From the NCBI GenBank assembly GCA_047975765.1, contig JBKEEF010000012.1:298051-362050 (forward strand): a stretch of 64,000 nt of DNA, read 5' to 3'. Below, one piece after another: positions 9,041-18,639 of this stretch (position 1 is its first letter; each line of letters opens with the position of its first letter). This stretch comes from JAQWBS01 sp047975765 (GTDB lineage: Bacteria > Pseudomonadota > Alphaproteobacteria > RF32 > CAG-239). The notes beneath the pieces are model-generated. The model was not told the DNA's origin. It ran no database searches and was given only the letters and a program-made list of their open reading frames with translations. Both the position numbers and the translations under genes were made by a program.

Positions 9041-9988
9041 TTATTTTAGGTAACTCATCGGATTAACTGGTTTTTTGCCGATATGAACTTCAAAGTGAAG
9101 TTGTGGTGTACTTACACCTCCTGTTTTTCCAACAGTTGATATTTTCTGATATCTTCTTACAGTTTGTCCTTTGCGAACAAAAATCCGATCATTATGTGCA
9201 TAAGCCGTTACAAAACCATCTGGGTGCTTAATTAAGATTAAATTTCCAAATCCCTTCAATTCATTTCCAGCATAAACAACTGTTCCTTTATCTGCTGCCT
9301 TCACCTCTGTTCCTGCAGCTGCTTTTATGTTGATACCATCGTTCTTACGACCTTTTCCAATAAAGCCATATTGAGAAATGATTGTTCCTTTAACCGGCCA
9401 CGAAAATTTTTCTTTTCGATATTTCTTAGGAGGTTCAACATAGGAATTTTGAGTATAGCTAGTTCTACTGGACGAGTTTCTGCTTGATGTTGCCTTCGGT
9501 GTTTCAGTTTTTTTACTAGAAAACCATCCTTCTCCAAAAGATGAAGAAGATGAACTGCTTCCACTTGCCTTGGCATAATTTGAGCTACTCACGGAAGCTG
9601 GCAAAATAAGTTTATCACCGACAGAGAGTGCATAAGGAGGCTGGAGACGATTGGTTCGGCTGAGCGTTGTTACATCAACATCATACCTTCTTGAGATACT
9701 ATAGAGTGTATCTCCTCTGGCAACAATATGATATCTATTGGTCGGAAGTCTGAGTGTTTGCCCTACTCTCAATCCATAAGGAGGCTTGAGATTATTGAGT
9801 TCTATCATGTCACGCAAAGGAACGTCATACTTTCGGGAAAGACTGTATAAAGTATCCCCTTTTCTGACTTTTACACCGTCGGGATTTCCAAAAAGAGGTC
9901 CTCCAAACAAATATCCATTTGAAGAAGTTGTACATCCCGTCACGAAAATCAGCAAACAAAACCATATATTTGCAACTGTTTTTTTCAT
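9041..9988 (-). CDS. LysM-LysM-LytM lipoprotein, NlpD-like, degenerate metallopeptidase site
   Basis: An outer-envelope lipoprotein of 315 residues. The signal ends in lipobox VTGC (Cys19). Two LysM peptidoglycan-binding repeats follow (KGDTLYSLSRKYDV near 43, GDTLYSISRRYDV near 93), then a Ser-rich linker and a C-terminal M23/LytM domain from about 195. The first zinc motif, normally HxGxD, reads NDGIN here, so both first-motif ligands are replaced by Asn, while the second HxH (LHFEVH) remains. This is the pattern of NlpD/EnvC, which activate amidases instead of cutting peptidoglycan themselves. It probably acts in cell separation; the partner amidase is not in the window. Confidence 0.8.
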   Translation of the reverse strand: MKKTVANIWFCLLIFVTGCTTSSNGYLFGGPLFGNPDGVKVRKGDTLYSLSRKYDVPLRDMIELNNLKPPYGLRVGQTLRLPTNRYHIVARGDTLYSISRRYDVDVTTLSRTNRLQPPYALSVGDKLILPASVSSSNYAKASGSSSSSSSFGEGWFSSKKTETPKATSSRNSSSRTSYTQNSYVEPPKKYRKEKFSWPVKGTIISQYGFIGKGRKNDGINIKAAAGTEVKAADKGTVVYAGNELKGFGNLILIKHPDGFVTAYAHNDRIFVRKGQTVRRYQKISTVGKTGGVSTPQLHFEVHIGKKPVNPMSYLK

Positions 9989-10135
9989 TCTTTTTTAATC
10001 GATTTCATAATGCGCCTTATATTCTTCATCTCTAACATAATGTACTTAATATTTTACTAAAGCAATGTCGTTATTGTTTGATTTATTTCTCAAATTATTG
10101 TATTTTAGAGTTTATTAATTTAATTTGAGTGAGAC

Positions 10136-11929
10136 ATGACTTACCAAAACACATCAGCTTTGAGCTCTGAAGCTAAAAACATCATTGATGCTATTTCATC
10201 AAATGATAATAGTTTCACAAAATTCATTGGTACTCGTTTCTATAACTTCCATGAAAAAGAAATACTCTTTTTCATTAAAAACAGCTTTGACACAGAAAAC
10301 AATGACCCAGAGGTTTTTAATAAAACACTCAACTGGCTCTCTCTTGCTTCAGAAACACTTTCAAGCGACACTCAAACACTTATGGAAATTGCTGCTCAAA
10401 ACGCAGATGTTTCTGAGATGGCACTTTCTATCATCAAAGAAAATAAAGAGAAATTTAATAGCATTAGTCTAATTTCTCCTCTTTTGACATCTCATCATAA
10501 TGGCAATCTCAGTGATAAAGATTTTACTAGCCTCTCACAGTCCCTTATAGAAAACATTGAATCAGATGGTAAAATACAAGCAAAACTTGATGAATATATT
10601 GAAGAAAATGCCTACATACCTTCCGTTAAAAAATTTTTAGAAGTCCAAATGTCTGAGCGAATTAAAAAGGAATCCAATGTAGACTCCCTTTTTGATTACT
10701 ATGCCGATGTAGAAGAAAAAAACAAGGTCAAAAAAATCATCAATCACAAAGATACTGTTCAGTATTTGCACATGCTAATGATTAAAAAAGAACAAGAAAA
10801 CAAACAACACCACTCTCTTTCTTCTGAAGATTTAGACAGTTACCTTTCACTTATCAAGGAATTATCAAAGAATAAAAAAACTAAAAAATATGGCTTCTCC
10901 ACAATCTATGATGTTACGATTGATCTTATTGAATTAGCCAATTCCCAACCTCATATTGAAAAAAATATAAGAAGCATAATTTCTCTTATGGGAGATGAAC
11001 TAAAAAGCATCTCTGCAATCAATGACATGATAGATTCTTCCATAGAAAAACCAAAACTCATTGATACTTTCTTGAGTTTTATCAAAGAAAACAATGCTCC
11101 TTCAACTGCAATTATTGGAAGTTTACCAGTAGCGGCCTATATCAATCCAAATCGCAAAGATGAATATATATCTAAAACAGCAAGATTCATCAGGAACTCC
11201 ACCCTTTTCATGAATATTCTACCTGTTTTTCAAAAAACTGGACATATGAAAGATGGACAAGGAAATGAATATCACTTAAATATCTATGATAAAAACTACC
11301 AATATCTTGCTAAAACAGCTCTTTATGAAAGCAAAATGGCTCCTGAACAAGTTGCAGCACTTGCAGACGGAATCAGACATTTAATGGAAAGTGGTGTTGC
11401 AAGGGAATATCTTTCTGATGAAACATCTCATGCTAACATCAATTCTTTTAATAAATTTCTTAAAATGGCTTATGAAAGCCCTATCATCAATCAAGATGAA
11501 ACAGCTAGAAACACTTTCTTAGCCTCCTATTTTATCTCAGAAAAAACGGTTGCACTACCTCCTGAATCAAAAGATGTACTGAAAGGTATTCTTGCTCAGA
11601 ATGACCTTCAAAACGGAAAATTTTTAAATGCGCTGATTAACAAAAGCATTCACTACGAAAAAATATACAACGATGAACTCAATTCAATTTTTCCTTCAGA
11701 ACTCTATGAGGAAACCTTCTCTATGATTGACAAATCATTAAAAAGTGGAAAACTTAAAAACATAGAAAAAGAACAACTTTCTCAAGGACTAAATGAGATT
11801 AAAAAACAAGAAATTAGCCACTTAAGTAAAGAGAAGATAACCAAGCTCATCACTCGCCTTTCAGAAAAAGAAGCTACCTCTACTAAAATATCATTTAATC
11901 AAGCACGTGGAAATGCACGAGAATTATAA
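10136..11929 (+). CDS. Large hypothetical alpha-helical protein, 597 aa
   Basis: I do not recognise this protein. It is almost wholly alpha-helical by composition, rich in Lys, Glu, Ser, Ile and Asn, with no signal peptide and no membrane span. The pattern of short amphipathic helices repeated through the sequence suggests a helical-repeat or scaffold fold. The C-terminus ends in KATST-type low-complexity and a basic tail. It stands alone between the NlpD-like gene and the suf operon. The start ATG is preceded by GTGAG. An effector or scaffold role would be a guess. Confidence 0.6.
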   Translation: MTYQNTSALSSEAKNIIDAISSNDNSFTKFIGTRFYNFHEKEILFFIKNSFDTENNDPEVFNKTLNWLSLASETLSSDTQTLMEIAAQNADVSEMALSIIKENKEKFNSISLISPLLTSHHNGNLSDKDFTSLSQSLIENIESDGKIQAKLDEYIEENAYIPSVKKFLEVQMSERIKKESNVDSLFDYYADVEEKNKVKKIINHKDTVQYLHMLMIKKEQENKQHHSLSSEDLDSYLSLIKELSKNKKTKKYGFSTIYDVTIDLIELANSQPHIEKNIRSIISLMGDELKSISAINDMIDSSIEKPKLIDTFLSFIKENNAPSTAIIGSLPVAAYINPNRKDEYISKTARFIRNSTLFMNILPVFQKTGHMKDGQGNEYHLNIYDKNYQYLAKTALYESKMAPEQVAALADGIRHLMESGVAREYLSDETSHANINSFNKFLKMAYESPIINQDETARNTFLASYFISEKTVALPPESKDVLKGILAQNDLQNGKFLNALINKSIHYEKIYNDELNSIFPSELYEETFSMIDKSLKSGKLKNIEKEQLSQGLNEIKKQEISHLSKEKITKLITRLSEKEATSTKISFNQARGNAREL

Positions 11930-12022
11930 TTGCAAAAACACTAGATTTTATAATTAAATTCGACTATATATAAACATTCTGATAAAACTTATCATTTGGA
12001 AGAAAAGAGGAATTTTTTTGCT

Positions 12023-13474
12023 ATGAATACGACAGCAAAGCCCGAAATTGAAGATGCAAGTGGCGACAAATATAAATATGGATTTTCGACTGAGATTGAA
12101 ACAGAAACAGCTCCTAAAGGACTGAATGAAGATATTATCCGTCTCATTTCGGAAAAAAAGGGCGAACCCGTTTGGTTGCTTGATTTTCGCCTCAAAGCTT
12201 TTCAACACTGGAAAACAATGAAAGAGCCAACTTGGGCAAAGGTTGACTATGATAAAATAGATTATCAAGACCTATACTACTATTCAGCACCAAAACAAAA
12301 AATTTCACCTCAAAGCATGGATGAAGTTGATCCAGAAATTTTGAAAACTTATGAGAAACTAGGCATTCCATTGAAAGAACAAGAAATCCTTGCAGGGGTC
12401 GTTGCTGTTGATGCGGTTTTTGACAGTGTTTCCGTTGCCACAACTTATAAAGCAAAGTTGGCAGAAAAAGGTGTCATTTTTGGTTCGATTTCTGAAGCAG
12501 TGAAAGATCACCCTGAGCTTGTGAAAAAATATCTCGGTTCTGTTGTTCCTTATACAGACAACTTTTTCGGATGCCTTAATAGTGCTGTGTTCACAGATGG
12601 TTCATTTGTTTATATTCCTAAGGGTATAAAATGCCCAATGGAACTTTCAACTTATTTCCGAATCAATGCTAAAAACACAGGACAATTTGAAAGAACACTT
12701 ATCATTGCAGAAGAAGGCAGTTATGTCAGCTACTTAGAAGGTTGCACTGCACCACAAAGAGATGAAAACCAACTTCATGCTGCAATTGTTGAAATTGTCA
12801 TTTTAGATGATGCAGAAGTGAAATATTCCACCGTTCAAAACTGGTATCCAGGAGATAAAGACGGCAAAGGCGGAGTCTATAATTTCGTGACTAAAAGAGC
12901 TGCTTGCCGTGGGAAAAATGCTAAAGTTTCTTGGACACAAGTTGAAACTGGATCTGCAGTAACATGGAAATATCCATCTTGCATTTTACAAGGTGATAAT
13001 TCTGTTGGTGAATTTTATTCTGTTGCCATTACAAATAATCGTCAACAGGCTGACACTGGCACCAAGATGATTCATATTGGCAAAAACACCAGTTCAAAAA
13101 TTATATCAAAAGGAATTTCGGCTGGCTTTTCGAACCAAACTTATCGTGGTCTGGTCAAAATGTTACCAACTGCAAGCAAGGCAAGAAATTATTCTCAATG
13201 TGACAGTCTTTTGATAGGAAAAAATTGTGGTTCACACACCATTCCTTATATTGAAAACAGAAACAATTCCGCTATTATCGAACATGAAGCAACAACTTCA
13301 AAGATTAGCGAAGAACAATTGTTTTATTGTTTACAACGTGGAATTGGCGAAGAAGAAGCTGTCAGCTTGATTGTGAATGGTTTCTGCAAAGAAGTGATGC
13401 AGCATTTGCCAATGGAATTTGCAATTGAAGCAGCAAAATTAATTAATATTAGCTTAGAAGGAAGTGTAGGATAA
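12023..13474 (+). CDS. sufB: Fe-S cluster assembly scaffold protein SufB
   Basis: Core subunit of the SufBCD scaffold that builds Fe-S clusters from sulfur delivered by SufS-SufE. The preferred start is the ATG giving MNTTAKPEIED, 12 bases after a GAGG site; an upstream TTG in frame would add nine residues. The protein shows the SufB signature regions: LDFRLKAFQHW near residue 55, the KGIKCPMELSTYFRIN segment near 210, GCTAP near 245, and the C-terminal HEATTSKISEEQLFY. It is the first gene of a long operon. No obvious regulator gene of the IscR/RirA type is next to it. Confidence 0.95.
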   Translation: MNTTAKPEIEDASGDKYKYGFSTEIETETAPKGLNEDIIRLISEKKGEPVWLLDFRLKAFQHWKTMKEPTWAKVDYDKIDYQDLYYYSAPKQKISPQSMDEVDPEILKTYEKLGIPLKEQEILAGVVAVDAVFDSVSVATTYKAKLAEKGVIFGSISEAVKDHPELVKKYLGSVVPYTDNFFGCLNSAVFTDGSFVYIPKGIKCPMELSTYFRINAKNTGQFERTLIIAEEGSYVSYLEGCTAPQRDENQLHAAIVEIVILDDAEVKYSTVQNWYPGDKDGKGGVYNFVTKRAACRGKNAKVSWTQVETGSAVTWKYPSCILQGDNSVGEFYSVAITNNRQQADTGTKMIHIGKNTSSKIISKGISAGFSNQTYRGLVKMLPTASKARNYSQCDSLLIGKNCGSHTIPYIENRNNSAIIEHEATTSKISEEQLFYCLQRGIGEEEAVSLIVNGFCKEVMQHLPMEFAIEAAKLINISLEGSVG

Positions 13475-13767
13475 TGGAAATTGATGAAAAAATATGCCAG
13501 AGAGCTTTAGACACTTGGGGCAAAACCGCTCAAATGTCTATGGTGTTTGAAGAAATGTCTGAGCTTCAAATCGAACTATTAAAAAACATAAATCGTGGCA
13601 AAGACAATATTGAAAAAATCATTGACGAATGTGCAGATGTGAACATCATGCTTCGACAAGTTGAGCTTTGCTACAACATCAAAGAAGAAGTTCAGAAAAG
13701 AATCGAGTTCAAACTCAATCGTCTGGTTGGAAGACTTGATGAATGGGATGAAAATCATAAGAAGTAA
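13474..13767 (+). CDS. MazG-like nucleotide pyrophosphohydrolase inside the suf operon
   Basis: A 97-residue all-alpha NTP pyrophosphohydrolase-like protein. It has the family's metal-binding signature: FEEMSELQIE near residue 26 and DECADVNIML near residue 53, giving the EExxE...DExxD set used to bind Mg2+ and cleave (d)NTPs to monophosphate. Its ATG overlaps the sufB stop region by one base, and sufC starts 15 bp later, so it is translated within the suf operon. Known SUF pathways need no such enzyme. It may clean the nucleotide pool or simply be carried along. Confidence 0.75.
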   Translation: MEIDEKICQRALDTWGKTAQMSMVFEEMSELQIELLKNINRGKDNIEKIIDECADVNIMLRQVELCYNIKEEVQKRIEFKLNRLVGRLDEWDENHKK

Positions 13768-13782
13768 AGTTGAGAAAGAAAA

Positions 13783-14541
13783 ATGGCTGTTTTATTAGAA
13801 ATTGAAGATTTACACGCTCGTGTTGAAGAAAAAGAAATCATTAAGGGTTTTAATTTGACCATTAATGAAGGAGAAGTTCATGCAATTATGGGACCAAATG
13901 GCGCAGGAAAATCTACACTTTCCTACGTTTTGACTGGTCGTGAAGGTTATGAAATCACTAAAGGAACAATCAAATTCAAAGGTAAAAATCTGCTTGACCT
14001 TTCCATAAACGAAAGAGCTTGTGAAGGACTTTTCCTTTCAATGCAGTATCCCGTTGAAATTCCAGGTGTGCCAACCACAGCTTTTTTGAAACACGCGGTT
14101 AATGCTAAGAGAAAATATCAAAATTTGCCAGAACTCGACACGATGGAATTTATCAAACAAATTCGAGAAGACGGAAAAGTTTTGGGCGTAGACAATGAAA
14201 TGCTTAAGCGACATGTTAATGTTGGCTTTTCAGGTGGTGAAAAAAAGAAAATGGAAACATTGCAAATGAGTGTTCTCAAACCAGATTTAGCCATTCTAGA
14301 CGAAGCAGATTCCGGTTTGGACATTGATGCGTTGAAAATTGTTTCTCAGGGTGTAAATGCACTTCGTGACGGCAAAAGGGGGATGCTTATCATTACCCAC
14401 TATCAGCGTCTTTTGAACTATATTGAGCCAGATTTTGTTCATATTTTTGCTGATGGAAAAATCATCAAATCTGGCAAGAAAGAACTTGCAATTGAGTTGG
14501 AAGAAAAAGGCTATGCCAGTTTTGTGAAAGAAGCAGAGTAG
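13783..14541 (+). CDS. sufC: Fe-S cluster assembly ATPase SufC
   Basis: The ABC-type ATPase of the SufBCD complex, a soluble ATPase not linked to transport. Walker A is GPNGAGKST (residues about 38-46), the ABC signature is FSGGEKKKMETLQM near 150, and Walker B is LAILDEADSGLDIDAL near 172, the SufC-specific form. Its 252-residue length is standard. It precedes sufD by four bases, consistent with coupled translation of the two partner subunits. Confidence 0.96.
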   Translation: MAVLLEIEDLHARVEEKEIIKGFNLTINEGEVHAIMGPNGAGKSTLSYVLTGREGYEITKGTIKFKGKNLLDLSINERACEGLFLSMQYPVEIPGVPTTAFLKHAVNAKRKYQNLPELDTMEFIKQIREDGKVLGVDNEMLKRHVNVGFSGGEKKKMETLQMSVLKPDLAILDEADSGLDIDALKIVSQGVNALRDGKRGMLIITHYQRLLNYIEPDFVHIFADGKIIKSGKKELAIELEEKGYASFVKEAE

Positions 14542-14545
14542 AAAA

Positions 14546-15763
14546 ATGACAAAACTTCTTGAAATGGTGCCAGAAAGAGTAGAAAATAAATGGCTTGAGA
14601 ATATAAGAACAGAGGCAATGAATACATTTCGCTCTGTTGGACTTCCTCAGCCTAAAACCGAGATTTGGAAATATACAAAACCAAGAGATTTGGCGTCTGA
14701 TGACTTTACAACACAACTTTCCCAAAACGCAGAATCTTTTGATTCAGACTTTTTCTTATCTGCATATAAAATTGAATTTTTCAATGGAAAACTAGAAAAT
14801 ATTTCTCCAGATTTTCCTCAGAGTATTTCCATTAAAAATATTCTTGAAGCGGGAGGTTTGATTAATAAAAACATTTCCTTGGAAAAATACCCTTTTGCTG
14901 CTCTAAACACGGCTTTCTTAGAAAACGGCATTTTTCTGGAAATAGCCCCAAATGTAGTTCTTAATAAACCAATTATTTTTATTAATAAAACAAATTCTCC
15001 TGAAGAAAATTATTTTTATAACATCCACAATTTAGTTGTTGTTGGCAAAAATTCTTCAGTGGAAATTTTGGAACATTATATCTATCAGGGACAAGAAAAA
15101 TCTAGATATTTTGCAAATATTGTTAATGAAATTTTTCTGCAAGAAAATTCAACGCTTCACCACTACAAAGTTCAAGAAGAAGCTTTTAAAGCCAATCACC
15201 TTGCGCTCAATGTGGTTAATGTAGAACGAAATGCAAACTACAATGCTTGTTGTATTCAAATGGGAGGAAACCTTGCTCGAAACGAAACAAAAGTTCTACT
15301 TCAAGCAGAAAATGCTCAAACACAAATAAATAGTGCCTACCTCATGAATGGCTGGGCAACCATTGACAACACAACTTATGTCAAACACCTTGCGCCACAC
15401 ACTTTTTCTGATCAACTTGTTAAAGGTGTTGTTGGCGGAAATGCAAAAGGCGTCTTTCAAGGCAAAATTCATATTGCCAAAAATTGCGATAAAGTTGAGG
15501 GCAATCAACTTCATAGAGCTCTTCTCCTCTCGGACACCGCAGAAATTGACTGCAAACCAGAATTGGAAATTTTTGCAGATGATGTCAAATGTTCACATGG
15601 TGCAGCAACAGGTGTTCTTGATGAAATGCAGTTGTTTTATATGCAATCTCGTGGTATAAGCGAGGAAGATGCAAAACAGATGTTAATAGATGCATATTTA
15701 GATGACGTATTAAATAAAATATATAATAATGACATAAAAGATTGGATAAGAAACAGGGTTTAG
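14546..15763 (+). CDS. sufD: Fe-S cluster assembly protein SufD
   Basis: Paralogue of SufB and the other scaffold half of SufBCD. The C-terminal part carries the family features (GVFQGKIHIAKNCDKVEGNQLHRALLLSD near 300-330, then CSHGAATGVLDEMQLFYMQSRGIS near 355-380), while the N-terminal half is divergent, as usual for SufD. The KYTKPRDL motif near residue 36 is typical of the family's start. The gene begins four bases after sufC and is followed after four bases by the hydrolase-like gene. Confidence 0.93.
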   Translation: MTKLLEMVPERVENKWLENIRTEAMNTFRSVGLPQPKTEIWKYTKPRDLASDDFTTQLSQNAESFDSDFFLSAYKIEFFNGKLENISPDFPQSISIKNILEAGGLINKNISLEKYPFAALNTAFLENGIFLEIAPNVVLNKPIIFINKTNSPEENYFYNIHNLVVVGKNSSVEILEHYIYQGQEKSRYFANIVNEIFLQENSTLHHYKVQEEAFKANHLALNVVNVERNANYNACCIQMGGNLARNETKVLLQAENAQTQINSAYLMNGWATIDNTTYVKHLAPHTFSDQLVKGVVGGNAKGVFQGKIHIAKNCDKVEGNQLHRALLLSDTAEIDCKPELEIFADDVKCSHGAATGVLDEMQLFYMQSRGISEEDAKQMLIDAYLDDVLNKIYNNDIKDWIRNRV

Positions 15764-15767
15764 CTAA

Positions 15768-16529
15768 ATGGAAGAAAAAGTATATTTCACAAATGCATCA
15801 GGGAAACGACTAGTAGGAATTATTGATAGGGATGATTCTAAGACCACACAAGGTGTTGTCATTATTTTGGGTGGCTTCAATTCCTATAAATATTCTGTCA
15901 AACAAGAATTTCTGAGAGACACATTCAATGCATTTGGTTTTGCAACATTTAGATTTGACTATCAAGGACGTGGCGACAGTGAAGGAAACATTGAACATTC
16001 AACCATCTCCACTGGTTTAGAAGATGTTCGTGCTGCAGTTGATTATATTAGAAATCAGCTCTGGGTTAAACTTGATAATATTGGACTTTTTGGCTCAGAA
16101 TATGGTTCTGCTTTAGCAATTCTTGAAGTTTCTAAAAATAAATTTTTCAAATTTCTCGTTTTGACTTCTCCTCGTCCTGAATTTGAAAGTTTCTACGATG
16201 ACGCGGACATTGATGAGTGGCGTAAGAATGATTTTTATCACACCAAAGGACTCAATTTACATATTAGTCTTCATGATGATATGGAACAATATGATATTTT
16301 GAATGAAGCAAAAAGAATTACAATTCCAACTTTGGTCATCACTGCTGAAGGCGAAGAAGTACGCGAACTAGGGCAAGATAAAAGACTTAAAAGAGTGATG
16401 AAAAACATCCTCATTCGTGTTGTTGAAAAATGCAACAACCTTTACTGCTCGGACAATAAAGAACAAGTTTTTGGTTTCATTAAGGAATGGTTAGAGGAAA
16501 AATGTTTGATACGCAAAAAATCAGACTAG
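15768..16529 (+). CDS. Alpha/beta-hydrolase-fold protein lacking catalytic residues
   Basis: A 253-residue protein with an alpha/beta-hydrolase core: oxyanion strand VVIILGGFNSYKYS near residue 28, then FATFRFDYQGRGDSEG near 60, the characteristic first turns of the fold. At the nucleophile elbow, where active enzymes read GxSxG, the sequence is GLFGSEYGSALA, placing Glu where Ser is needed; near the C-terminus no His is found at the usual site. It therefore may be a binding or regulatory protein. It sits between sufD and sufS and overlaps sufS by 28 bases, which argues for a role in the same pathway. Confidence 0.65.
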   Translation: MEEKVYFTNASGKRLVGIIDRDDSKTTQGVVIILGGFNSYKYSVKQEFLRDTFNAFGFATFRFDYQGRGDSEGNIEHSTISTGLEDVRAAVDYIRNQLWVKLDNIGLFGSEYGSALAILEVSKNKFFKFLVLTSPRPEFESFYDDADIDEWRKNDFYHTKGLNLHISLHDDMEQYDILNEAKRITIPTLVITAEGEEVRELGQDKRLKRVMKNILIRVVEKCNNLYCSDNKEQVFGFIKEWLEEKCLIRKKSD

Positions 16530-17716
16530 ACTTCCCCATTTTCTCTCAAAAAATCAATGGAAAGCCTAATGTCTTTTTAGACAGCGCTGCTTCTGCTCAG
16601 AAACCGACAGCGGTTATTGAGGCTATGAAAAAAGCATATCTTGAAACTTATGCAAATGTTCATCGTGGCTCATATTTTTTGTCTGAAGAATCTACTCAAA
16701 AATATGAAGAGGCACGCAAAACTGTTCAGCACTTTATTAACTCGAAAAGCGAAAAAGAAATTATTTTCACTAGAAATGCAACAGAATCTATCAATCTAGT
16801 TGCCTCAACATGGGGAAAAAAGTTTTTGAAAGCTGAAGATGAAATCTTGATTTCTGAAGCAGAACACCACGCAAACCTTGTACCTTGGCAAGCTCTTCGA
16901 GATGAAATTGGCTTCAAACTCAATATTTTCAAAATTGCTAATGACGGAAGCTATCTTGAGGAAGAATTTTTAAAACTTCTCAGCCCAAAGACAAAACTTG
17001 TTGCAGTGACTGCAATGTCAAATGTTTTAGGTACGGTCTTTCCAATTCAAAAGATTTGCGAACAGGCTCATCAAGTTGGTGCAAAAATTTTAGTCGATGC
17101 TTGTCAATTTGCAGTTCATCACAAAATTGATGTTCAAGATTTAGACTGTGATTTCCTAGTCTTTTCTGGACATAAAACTTATGGGCCAACCGGCATTGGG
17201 GTTCTTTACGGCAAATATAATATTCTCCTTGAAATGCCTCCTTATCAATTTGGAGGAGATATGGTTGATGTTGTGACATATCAGAACACGACTTATGCCT
17301 TACCTCCTGCTCGCTTTGAAGCAGGAACACCTGCTATTGTCGAAGCTATTGGGCTTGGCGAAGCATTAAAATATATGCAGAATCTTGGTCTAGAAAATAT
17401 TATGGAACAAGAAAAAGAGCTTACGTCTTATGCTTCAAAAGAACTAAGCGAAGTTAAGGGCCTTATCCAAATTGGAACAGCAAAAAACAAAGGCGGGGTT
17501 TTTTCTTTCATCCTTGAAGGCATTCATCCACAAGATGTTGCTTTCATTTTGAACAAAGAAGGAATTTCAGTTCGAGTTGGACATCACTGCTCTTACCCCC
17601 TTGTAAAACGCATGGGTTATGAATCGGTTATAAGAGCTTCAATCGGACTATATTCAACAAAAGAAGATATTGACTGTCTGATTGCTGCACTTCTCAAAGC
17701 TAAAACATTTTTTTAA
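16502..17716 (+). CDS. sufS: Cysteine desulfurase SufS
   Basis: A PLP-dependent group II cysteine desulfurase that removes sulfur from cysteine and passes it, through SufE, to SufBCD. The ATG chosen (MFDTQKIRLDFPIF) follows AGAGGAAA; a longer frame adds five residues. The PLP lysine lies in FLVFSGHKTYGPTGIGVLYG near residue 225, and the persulfide cysteine is in GHHCSYPLVKRMG near residue 362. The C-terminal RASIGLYST motif is intact. sufE, its sulfur acceptor, is encoded about 6 kb downstream with another cluster. Confidence 0.95.
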   Translation: MFDTQKIRLDFPIFSQKINGKPNVFLDSAASAQKPTAVIEAMKKAYLETYANVHRGSYFLSEESTQKYEEARKTVQHFINSKSEKEIIFTRNATESINLVASTWGKKFLKAEDEILISEAEHHANLVPWQALRDEIGFKLNIFKIANDGSYLEEEFLKLLSPKTKLVAVTAMSNVLGTVFPIQKICEQAHQVGAKILVDACQFAVHHKIDVQDLDCDFLVFSGHKTYGPTGIGVLYGKYNILLEMPPYQFGGDMVDVVTYQNTTYALPPARFEAGTPAIVEAIGLGEALKYMQNLGLENIMEQEKELTSYASKELSEVKGLIQIGTAKNKGGVFSFILEGIHPQDVAFILNKEGISVRVGHHCSYPLVKRMGYESVIRASIGLYSTKEDIDCLIAALLKAKTFF

Positions 17717-17733
17717 ATTAAGGACGAACTTTT

Positions 17734-18624
17734 ATGACTTTTTGGTGGGCTTATGCTTTTGTTGCCAGCTTTTTCTTGGCTATGTATGTTTATTGCAATC
17801 AAGTTTTTAAACTCCCTGCTCCTCTTTTGATGATTTATCGTGGGCTTGGGGTTTTTCTTTTGATGCTCCCATTTGCCCTCACACTTTCCCCACAATTTGG
17901 TTGGCTTTTCTATTTCCTCTGTGCTGTGAACGGCATATTCATTGGCTATATTGACAACCGTTTCTTCCGCTCTGCCAAAGCTTTTGGAGCGGAAGCCACG
18001 GGTATTGCTCAACCTTTAAGTTTGGTTGTTACTTTCTTGAGTTGGACAGTTATCAAGCCAGAATATTTTATGTCTTTAATCTCTAATCCATTCCATTTTA
18101 TAATTATTCTTTTAAGTTTAGCAGGCATTTTAACTTCTATTTTTATTCTTAAAAACTCTCAAACCAGCAAAAAAGCACTCCTTTATCTTTTGCCTTGTAT
18201 TGTTGTTTCAGGACTCTTAGACACCAATAACAAAAACATTATGGACTTAGGGAAAGCGACCCCACTTATTGCTGTTTATTTCTACACAATGGTCACAGCT
18301 CTTTTTTCTGGAATTTACAGCATCGTAAAATATATCAGAAATGGAAGAGACCTTCGTGAAATTTGGAAGACCAAAAATATGAAAAAAGGATTCTTCGTCA
18401 TTTTCTTCATCATAGGCTTGGTTGTTTTCAAAGGATATGCTATTGGTCTAGCACCAAATCCAGCATATGTTGTGGCAATTGTTTATCTTGCACCACTATG
18501 GATTTCTGCTATAAATTCTGTACAAGCTCACATAATGCAAAAAAATGCCTACAAAAAAATGAACATAAAGATTATAATATTACTGGTTGCTTCCGTTATC
18601 AGTTTGGTTTTAGCAACAAGTTAG
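17734..18624 (+). CDS. Drug/metabolite transporter (DMT, EamA-type) membrane protein
   Basis: A 296-residue inner-membrane protein with about ten hydrophobic spans in two repeats of five, the DMT-family plan. The first span begins at the N-terminus (WWAYAFVASFFLAMYVYCNQVF) and the second repeat starts near residue 150 (ALLYLLPCIVVSGLLD). Substrate is unknown. An AAGGA site precedes the ATG. The gene lies between sufS and sufT on the same strand with short gaps, so it is likely cotranscribed; whether this is functional or positional cannot be judged. Confidence 0.75.
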   Translation: MTFWWAYAFVASFFLAMYVYCNQVFKLPAPLLMIYRGLGVFLLMLPFALTLSPQFGWLFYFLCAVNGIFIGYIDNRFFRSAKAFGAEATGIAQPLSLVVTFLSWTVIKPEYFMSLISNPFHFIIILLSLAGILTSIFILKNSQTSKKALLYLLPCIVVSGLLDTNNKNIMDLGKATPLIAVYFYTMVTALFSGIYSIVKYIRNGRDLREIWKTKNMKKGFFVIFFIIGLVVFKGYAIGLAPNPAYVVAIVYLAPLWISAINSVQAHIMQKNAYKKMNIKIIILLVASVISLVLATS

Positions 18625-18639
18625 TTTAGGAGAAAAAAG

